Below, piece after piece: positions 7,075 to 11,210 of a stretch of 11,210 nucleotides of DNA (position 1 is the stretch's first letter; every line of letters begins with the position of its first letter). Under the pieces are notes generated by a model. It searched no databases. It saw nothing but the letters and a program-made list of their open reading frames with translations, and was not told the origin of the DNA. Origin of the DNA: Paraprevotella stercoravium. GTDB taxonomy: Bacteria > Bacteroidota > Bacteroidia > Bacteroidales > Bacteroidaceae. Made by a program: the position numbers and the translations under genes. The DNA lies in the NCBI GenBank assembly GCA_018883665.1, contig JAHLFU010000258.1, positions 1-11,210 of the forward strand, written 5' to 3'.

Positions 7075-8451
7075 TTATTTCATATTGTCATTGGTCAGAA
7101 TCTTTCCCTTATACTCTCCGGTGAGGGTCTTGAGGAATGAAACGAGCTGGGCAGTTTCCTGATCGGTCAGTTCTACGCCAACTTCATACTTGGCCATATC
7201 GCGTACCGCCTCTTCCAGAGTCTTTTTAGTACCGTCGTGGAAATAAGGAGCGGTCAGAGCGATGTTACGCAATCCCGGAACCTTGAAACGGTGAATATCG
7301 CGCTCGGTCTTGGTTTCCTTGTTGCGACCGTGGTCCTCGAGCGTGATCTCGGTATTGCGGTCAGCAAAATAATCGCCCTGCAAGCCCATCAGCTCGTAAG
7401 ACTGGCCACCGAGGTTCTCACCCACGTGACAGGTAGCACAGTTGTACTGCTTGAACAGCTCATAACCGGTAATCTCTTCCTGAGTCAAGGCTGCCTTGTC
7501 GCCCTTGAGGTATTTGTCGAAGCGGCTGTTCGGAGTGATCAGCGTGCGCTCAAACTCCTGAATGGCATCGGTAATGTTTGCCTGAGTCCAACCGTCAGGA
7601 TAAACCTCCTTGAAAGCCTTGGTAAAAGCTGCGTCTTCAGCCAGACGGGCGCAGATATCATCGAAGGACTTGTGACCCATCTCTACCGGGTTCAACGGAG
7701 GACCGCCAGCCTGATCGGCCAAAGTCTTGGCACGTCCGTCCCAGAACTGTACAAAGTTATAATGAGCATTGAACACGGTCGGCGCATTGACACCACCCTT
7801 CAGTCCCTGAATTCCCTCAGAGAATTGCTTGTTGTCCACACCACCGGTATTCAGGCCGTGACAAGTGGCACAAGACACGGTGTTGTCAACAGACAAACGG
7901 GTATCGTTATAAAGCATCTCTCCCAAAATCACCTTGCGGACATCTACCGGAATAGAATCGGCGATCGGACGCACCGGCTCGTTGGCGAACTCGGCGGCAG
8001 CCAACGGGTTCGGATAATTGGCGGCACGCTGGTCGCGAATCCAGTTCATGGCAATGATCTTCTCGGAATCCAGGATTGAAGATCCCCAGTGAACCAGATA
8101 ATACTTGGCCATAGGCATAGTACCGTCCTGAATGACTTTCTCTACCTTTGCCAAATCCACTTCACTGACCGGTGTTCCGGCCTTGATGGCCTCCATCATC
8201 GGAGCAATGTCAAAGGCACGGTAACCCAAACGGGCATCTTCCTTTACCAGATCTCCGGCAAGCGGGAAAGAAGCGTAGAACGGCAACTTAGGCTCGGCTA
8301 CGTGACAATCCATACAGCCGGCATCAGCCAGCAACTGATACATCTGCTCGTTGGCCGGAAGATCAGACGATGGCGGCTGATTGACCAGACGATAGGTAGC
8401 CGCTCCTGCAGCAATGAGCACGACGGGCACCAACACATACTTCTTCTTCAT
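7075..8451 (-). CDS. Tri-heme cytochrome c peroxidase (CcpA/MauG family) with N-terminal heme-binding domain
   Basis: The 458-residue protein would reduce hydrogen peroxide to water in the periplasm with electrons from the respiratory chain. It starts with a hydrophobic segment (about 5-19) that is either a signal peptide or a membrane anchor. It has three CxxCH heme sites: C46-H50, C194-H198 and C338-H342. The last two, with FWDGRA (236-241), NPVEM (254-258) and APYFHDGT (401-408), make up the di-heme peroxidase body. The first lies in an extra domain of about 120 residues (LLADAGCMDCH, DGTMPMAKYYLVHW) of the kind seen before peroxidase domains in Bacteroidetes, so total length exceeds the classical di-heme enzyme (about 320-350). 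It is the last gene of the operon with ccsA and resB, 32 bp after ccsA, and those genes supply the heme attachment it needs. Peroxidase versus MauG-type oxidation of another partner cannot be settled by reading. Confidence 0.92.
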   Translation of the reverse strand: MKKKYVLVPVVLIAAGAATYRLVNQPPSSDLPANEQMYQLLADAGCMDCHVAEPKLPFYASFPLAGDLVKEDARLGYRAFDIAPMMEAIKAGTPVSEVDLAKVEKVIQDGTMPMAKYYLVHWGSSILDSEKIIAMNWIRDQRAANYPNPLAAAEFANEPVRPIADSIPVDVRKVILGEMLYNDTRLSVDNTVSCATCHGLNTGGVDNKQFSEGIQGLKGGVNAPTVFNAHYNFVQFWDGRAKTLADQAGGPPLNPVEMGHKSFDDICARLAEDAAFTKAFKEVYPDGWTQANITDAIQEFERTLITPNSRFDKYLKGDKAALTQEEITGYELFKQYNCATCHVGENLGGQSYELMGLQGDYFADRNTEITLEDHGRNKETKTERDIHRFKVPGLRNIALTAPYFHDGTKKTLEEAVRDMAKYEVGVELTDQETAQLVSFLKTLTGEYKGKILTNDNMK

Positions 8452-8483
8452 TTTTCTCTTACTTTTATTAGTTTAGGTAATTA

Positions 8484-9266
8484 TTATGTCTGACTATATA
8501 CATGAACACTACTCTGGGCCGACGGCAGATAATTCACTCCATACCAGCAGATCTGAAGAGTCAGGAAACTCAGGATCAGAATCCAGTAAAGCTTGCGGTG
8601 TGACACGCCCGATATGAGGCGCAGGTGCACATACAGCAAATAACCGAACCAGGTGATCGCCGCCCAGGTTTCCTTGGGGTCCCAGCTCCAATAGTTGCCC
8701 CAGGCATCCTTGGCCCAAACAGCTCCCGAAAGCATGCCCATCGTGAGGAACGCCAGACCGACATAGACCAGCTGATCGAGCGTATCAAGATATTCGGATT
8801 TGTGACGGTAGAGTCCGATGCAGGAAAGGATAAAGGCACAACCCAGCACGGAATAGGAAAACATGTATACCGTAACGTGTGGGATAAACCACGGACTCTG
8901 CAAAGCCGGCATCAGCGACTGGTCGTGTATTTCGGGCTTCAGAATATTGATCATGCAGAACACAAGCGCCAAAAGCGTGGTGAAGGGCAACACCCAACGG
9001 TAGCGCCAGCGCCAGTAAGTGATCAGTCCGGAAATGCTCAGAAAGAAGGAATACCACAAACGGGTCTCTCCCATCGTACGCAAAGGCGGGCGGGAAAGCG
9101 TGGTCCACAGACCGGCGATGAATACGGCAAAAATCAGGGTTCCGGCCAAAGTAGTCCACAAAGCCGCTCGGCTACGGATGGCCTGACGCGCCGAAAGCAC
9201 GGCTCCCGCAATCCAGCACAGAGCCGCAGGAGCTACAAAACATTCAAAATTATCCCAACTGATCAT
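8484..9266 (-). CDS. ccsA: Cytochrome c maturation protein CcsA (ResC), system II heme handling
   Basis: This 260-residue multi-pass inner-membrane protein, with its ResB partner, exports heme and presents it to CxxCH apocytochromes on the periplasmic side. The diagnostic tryptophan-rich WWD motif is WGNYWSWDPKETW (189-201). Candidate heme-ligand histidines are H130 in FIPHVTVYM and H255 near the C-terminus, following GVNYLPSAQSSVHVY, with H214 between them. Hydrophobic segments are spread through the whole protein, roughly eight. Its ATG lies one base after the resB stop (TAA-A-ATG), so the two are translationally coupled; the gene order equals the domain order of the fused CcsBA proteins known in other bacteria. 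The peroxidase gene follows 32 bp downstream. Confidence 0.94.
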   Translation of the reverse strand: MISWDNFECFVAPAALCWIAGAVLSARQAIRSRAALWTTLAGTLIFAVFIAGLWTTLSRPPLRTMGETRLWYSFFLSISGLITYWRWRYRWVLPFTTLLALVFCMINILKPEIHDQSLMPALQSPWFIPHVTVYMFSYSVLGCAFILSCIGLYRHKSEYLDTLDQLVYVGLAFLTMGMLSGAVWAKDAWGNYWSWDPKETWAAITWFGYLLYVHLRLISGVSHRKLYWILILSFLTLQICWYGVNYLPSAQSSVHVYSQT

Positions 9267-9267
9267 T

Positions 9268-10149
9268 TTATCCTCTCTTTATCGGTCCTTTAACAAACAA
9301 AGCCACAGCCGAAAGCAGCATCATGATGATTCCGGTGAACTGTACATATTTCCAGGGTTGCTTCACAACCTGAAGCACGCAATAGCGCACCTCATCTCCG
9401 GCATGCATATCATAGCCCGTGAGATAGAGGTCTTCGCCAAAACGGATGCTATGCGGTTCATTGACTTTCAGAATGACTTCCTGCCCGTCCACCGCCACAT
9501 CGGCCTGATAGGTGCGCGGCATGCCGTTGTCGTAGTAATCCACCTCAAAGCGGAGCAGCTCCAGTTCGTAATCCAGATAATGCACGCGTCCGTCGGCCGC
9601 ATAGGCCATTCGTCCGGGCTGCTCCTTGTATACCGGCACACGGTACATCCGGGTATCGGCACTGCCCCAAAAGCCACCCAACAAAGCCAGCCACAATCCC
9701 AAATGACTGGTCAGGAAACGCCAGCGGATGCCTTTCCGATTTCGGATACCGCGGAAAGTGATCATCGCCAAATGCGATTGGAGCAATAACAAGATAAAAA
9801 GGAAAGGCCAGGAAGTGGTCATCTCATGTATTCCCAAACGCTCCCAAAATGTTCCCCCCTCTCCCATCGGCATCATGGCCGGATGCTGAGGTACCAATCC
9901 AATGATCAGACAAAGCAGAATGAACATTACAAAGGTAATTGCCGTGGTGCGCAAAGAAAGCAGGAAACGACAAAAACGATTCTGTCGGTAGTCCTTGTAA
10001 AGCACCCACAAGGCCAACAGCCACAGCACAACCAAAATAATGTTCAACGGGAATGAAAAGAAAGTTACCGGAAATCCTCCGGCAATATATTGCACCGCAA
10101 AAAGCAGGAAAACACCTGCCGCAATGCCGATAATATCCAAATGCTTCAT
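9268..10149 (-). CDS. resB: Cytochrome c maturation protein ResB/CcsB, system II
   Basis: The 293-residue protein is the first gene of the operon. Membrane segments are seen at about 5-22, 30-51, 67-86, 113-131, 148-163 and 269-286. A periplasmic domain of roughly 100 residues (164-268, rich in beta structure, for example YLDYELELLRFEVDYYDNGMP) lies before the last segment, as in ResB family members. H149 in LTSHLGLWLALLGG is a likely heme-ligand position. It works as a complex with CcsA, and the 1-nt gap to ccsA supports that. It is shorter than many ResB proteins, which have larger periplasmic domains. The thiol-reducing partners of system II (CcdA, ResA) are not in the window. Confidence 0.88.
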   Translation of the reverse strand: MKHLDIIGIAAGVFLLFAVQYIAGGFPVTFFSFPLNIILVVLWLLALWVLYKDYRQNRFCRFLLSLRTTAITFVMFILLCLIIGLVPQHPAMMPMGEGGTFWERLGIHEMTTSWPFLFILLLLQSHLAMITFRGIRNRKGIRWRFLTSHLGLWLALLGGFWGSADTRMYRVPVYKEQPGRMAYAADGRVHYLDYELELLRFEVDYYDNGMPRTYQADVAVDGQEVILKVNEPHSIRFGEDLYLTGYDMHAGDEVRYCVLQVVKQPWKYVQFTGIIMMLLSAVALFVKGPIKRG

Positions 10150-10175
10150 GATGATGTGATCATTGTTTGCATGCG

Positions 10176-10203
10176 CAAAGATAATACATTTCTATTCATC
10201 AAA
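10176..10203 (-). promoter_or_regulatory. Candidate promoter of the resB-ccsA-peroxidase operon
   Basis: On the minus strand TATCTTTG (10183-10176) is a perfect TAnnTTTG -7 box and TTTG (10203-10200) lies 16 nt upstream, a bit closer than the usual spacing of about 19. The leader would be about 19 nt. An inverted repeat TTTGC-ATGC-GCAAA (10166-10179) overlaps the -7 box and could be an operator. Confidence 0.45.
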
Positions 10204-10215
10204 AAAACACCTGAT

Positions 10216-10244
10216 ATAATTTTTGTAATTAATACAAATATTAT
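10216..10244. repeat. AT-rich dyad upstream of the cytochrome operon
   Basis: ATAATTTTTGTA (10216-10227) and TACAAATATTAT (10233-10244) pair at 11 of 12 positions around ATTAA. The inner core is TTTGTA-N5-TACAAA. Its centre is about 60 bp upstream of the inferred operon start site, a common activator position. It is the main structure in the 258-bp gap 10150-10407, apart from the promoter and the palindrome at 10358. Confidence 0.35.
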
Positions 10245-10357
10245 AACATTACGGTTTGAAGACAGTCTTTATTGCATGGCATTTTACGTCAAATATTCCA
10301 TACACCCTTCCAGACATTTGCAAAAAACAAAGAATTTCCTTATTTTCAAATCCTGAT

Positions 10358-10375
10358 ATTCTGTTTAAACAGAAT
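10358..10375. promoter_or_regulatory. 18-bp perfect palindrome upstream of the antitoxin-like gene
   Basis: ATTCTGTTTAAACAGAAT equals its own reverse complement and ends 32 bp before the ATG at 10408. Palindromes at this place are typical operators of antitoxin genes that control themselves, but this protein has no visible DNA-binding domain. No TAnnTTTG box is clear beside it. Confidence 0.45.
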
Positions 10376-10407
10376 CGACAGCAATAATTAGATTTTAAAT
10401 CAGAGCT

Positions 10408-10794
10408 ATGACAAAAATTACAAGAAAAGAACAATATGAGTGGGCTGTAAAGAAGGTGGAAGGATTACTGAATCTGGTCACAGACACAACGCCTCCCGAA
10501 GACCCTAATAGAATTGAACTGGAGCTGCTTTCCAATCTGGTTGCAGACTATTCGGAAGAGCACTTTGCAGCACAAACAGTAGAAGTTATTATTGAAAACG
10601 CCGGTAGCAATCTCAGTGCATATATCAAAGACGCTCCAATTATCACAGTCGGAAATAGCATTAAAGAGATTATCGGAAACATAAAAGAAGCCATAAACCT
10701 ATATCTGGAGGAAAATCCAAATCCTTGTGACGCTCTCAAAGGAAACTTCACTCTGGAATTCAAAATAAATGCGGAAACGTTTCTCAACCACTAA
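10408..10794 (+). CDS. Small antitoxin-like protein: HigA-type N-terminus joined to HicB-like domain, no HTH, no toxin partner
   Basis: The 128-residue product has no signal peptide and is cytoplasmic and acidic. Residues about 5-53 (EQYEWAVKKVEGLLNL, IELELLSNLVADYSEEHF) resemble the segment that precedes the helix-turn-helix in HigA-type antitoxins. Residues about 55-102 (TVEVIIENAGSNLSAYIKD, GNSIKEIIGNIKEAINLYLEE) resemble the beta-alpha fold of HicB-like antitoxins. The tail LKGNFTLEFKINAETFLNH looks like the linker that in Bacteroides HicB-like proteins leads into an HTH, but the gene stops there; the 72 bp to the terminator is too short for an HTH and the other frames do not restore one. 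No HigB- or HicA-size toxin ORF adjoins it. It is more AT-rich than its neighbours. The family links come from remembered sequence patterns and may be wrong; that it is a real gene is likely because it has an ATG, a palindromic upstream site and a terminator. Confidence 0.7.
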   Translation: MTKITRKEQYEWAVKKVEGLLNLVTDTTPPEDPNRIELELLSNLVADYSEEHFAAQTVEVIIENAGSNLSAYIKDAPIITVGNSIKEIIGNIKEAINLYLEENPNPCDALKGNFTLEFKINAETFLNH

Positions 10795-10866
10795 AGTTAT
10801 CACTTTTTAAGGCAAGATGAACTGATTGCAATAATATCGGAATAATGTTTATGAAAAACGACAAAT

Positions 10867-10900
10867 AAAAAACGGAATTCATTCCGAATTCCGTTTTTTT
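10867..10900. terminator. Bidirectional rho-independent terminator
   Basis: AAAAAACGGAATTC (10867-10880) pairs with GAATTCCGTTTTTT (10886-10899) around a 5-nt loop, with A runs on one side and T runs on the other. On the plus strand it ends the antitoxin-like gene; on the minus strand it ends the tRNA-Thr transcript five bases past the mature 3' end. Confidence 0.9.
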
Positions 10901-10904
10901 AATG

Positions 10905-10977
10905 AGCCGACAGCGGGACTCGAACCCGCGACCCTTTCATTACGAATGAAATGCTCTACCAGCTGAGCCATGTCGGC
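10905..10977 (-). tRNA. tRNA-Thr, anticodon CGU (reads ACG)
   Basis: All arms fold on the minus strand: acceptor GCCGACA/TGTCGGC with discriminator T at 10905, D-stem GCTC/GAGC, anticodon stem TTTCA/TGAAA with loop TTCGTAA, variable loop of five, and T-stem GCGGG/CCCGC with loop TTCGAGT. Total length is 73 nt. CCA is not encoded. It has its own promoter and terminator, so it is a single-tRNA unit. Confidence 0.97.
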
Positions 10978-10988
10978 TTTTGATAGAA

Positions 10989-11019
10989 CAAAGGTACACC
11001 AAAAAAACGAAACGGCAAA
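10989..11019 (-). promoter_or_regulatory. Promoter of tRNA-Thr, full Bacteroides consensus
   Basis: On the minus strand TTTG (11019-11016), a 19-nt spacer, and TACCTTTG (10996-10989) match the Bacteroides -33/-7 consensus exactly. The inferred start is about 5 nt ahead of the mature tRNA 5' end at 10977. Confidence 0.75.
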
Positions 11020-11139
11020 GAAAACACCTTAAAAATACAAAAGATCTTCATGTAGATTCAGAAAGATAATATCCGAAAAAGGATTGTTTGTAAGCAGAAT
11101 CGAAGCAAAAGGGTGAATAACCAACCAAAACAAAAAATA

Positions 11140-11183
11140 AAGATGAACCTCAAGATCGGAAAATCCATCTTTCGGTTCACCTT
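11140..11183 (-). terminator. Hairpin, probable terminator of a minus-strand gene beyond the right edge
   Basis: TGAACC (11144-11149) pairs with GGTTCA (11174-11179), AAGAT (11152-11156) with ATCTT (11167-11171), GGA with TCC around an AAA loop, and three outer pairs extend the base. On the minus strand a T-rich run follows; on the plus strand CTATTTTTC follows, so it may work both ways. Nothing else beyond the tRNA promoter is seen in 10978-11210. Confidence 0.55.
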
Positions 11184-11210
11184 CTATTTTTCTTAGAGAA
11201 AAGAATTTCT

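Noticed and set aside
7237..8079. 280-codon plus-strand ORF
   Set aside because: Antisense of the tri-heme peroxidase gene, whose heme motifs are certain.
11029..11208. Minus-strand frame open for about 60 codons at the right edge
   Set aside because: It runs through a terminator-like hairpin and the translation is low in recognisable structure. A gene ending at a stop nearer 11177 or 11193 is as likely, and too little is visible to call one.
1..11210. Mobile elements, CRISPR arrays, phage or defence genes
   Set aside because: No transposase, integrase, spaced direct repeats or target-site duplications were found on either strand, and the tRNA-Thr gene shows no adjacent integrase in the window.

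Overview
The window looks like ordinary chromosome from a member of the order Bacteroidales, most likely Bacteroides or Phocaeicola. Supporting signs are the weak Shine-Dalgarno context, TAnnTTTG -7 boxes (one with a TTTG -33 box at a 19-nt spacer), a subclass A2 class A beta-lactamase of the CepA/CblA kind, a secreted GH29 fucosidase, a TonB-dependent receptor-like barrel and a tri-heme cytochrome c peroxidase beside a system II cytochrome c maturation pair. The species cannot be fixed by reading alone. No insertion sequence, integrase, CRISPR array or phage gene is visible.

Layout, left to right. (1) 1-737, minus: 5' part of an ammonium transporter gene that runs off the left edge, with an odd start region. 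(2) 980-1873, minus: periplasmic class A beta-lactamase. (3) 2043-4259, plus, divergent from the beta-lactamase across 169 bp: secreted multidomain alpha-L-fucosidase, closed by a very strong rho-independent terminator. (4) 4567-6903, plus: outer-membrane beta-barrel related to TonB-dependent receptors, preceded by a cluster of TGAAACA-type inverted and direct repeats that looks like an operator array. (5) 10149-7075, minus: three-gene operon resB/ccsB - ccsA - tri-heme cytochrome c peroxidase, convergent with the receptor gene; two hairpins lie between them. (6) 10408-10794, plus: small AT-rich gene that reads as a HigA-type N-terminus joined to a HicB-like fold, with no toxin partner, behind an 18-bp perfect palindrome. 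(7) 10905-10977, minus: tRNA-Thr(CGU) with a textbook Bacteroides promoter and a bidirectional terminator shared with gene 6. (8) The last 233 bp hold that promoter and a hairpin that probably ends a gene beyond the right edge.

How the genes fit together. The clear functional unit is the ccs/peroxidase operon: ResB (CcsB) and CcsA carry heme across the inner membrane and attach it to CxxCH motifs, and the next gene encodes a three-CxxCH protein that needs this service. The fucosidase has no SusC/SusD partners or sulfatases beside it, so it is not part of a visible polysaccharide utilization locus. The receptor-like barrel also lacks a SusD partner. I see no defence system or wholly new system here. 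The points most worth a second look are the orphan chimeric antitoxin-like gene with its palindrome, the repeat array before the receptor, and the start of the ammonium transporter gene.
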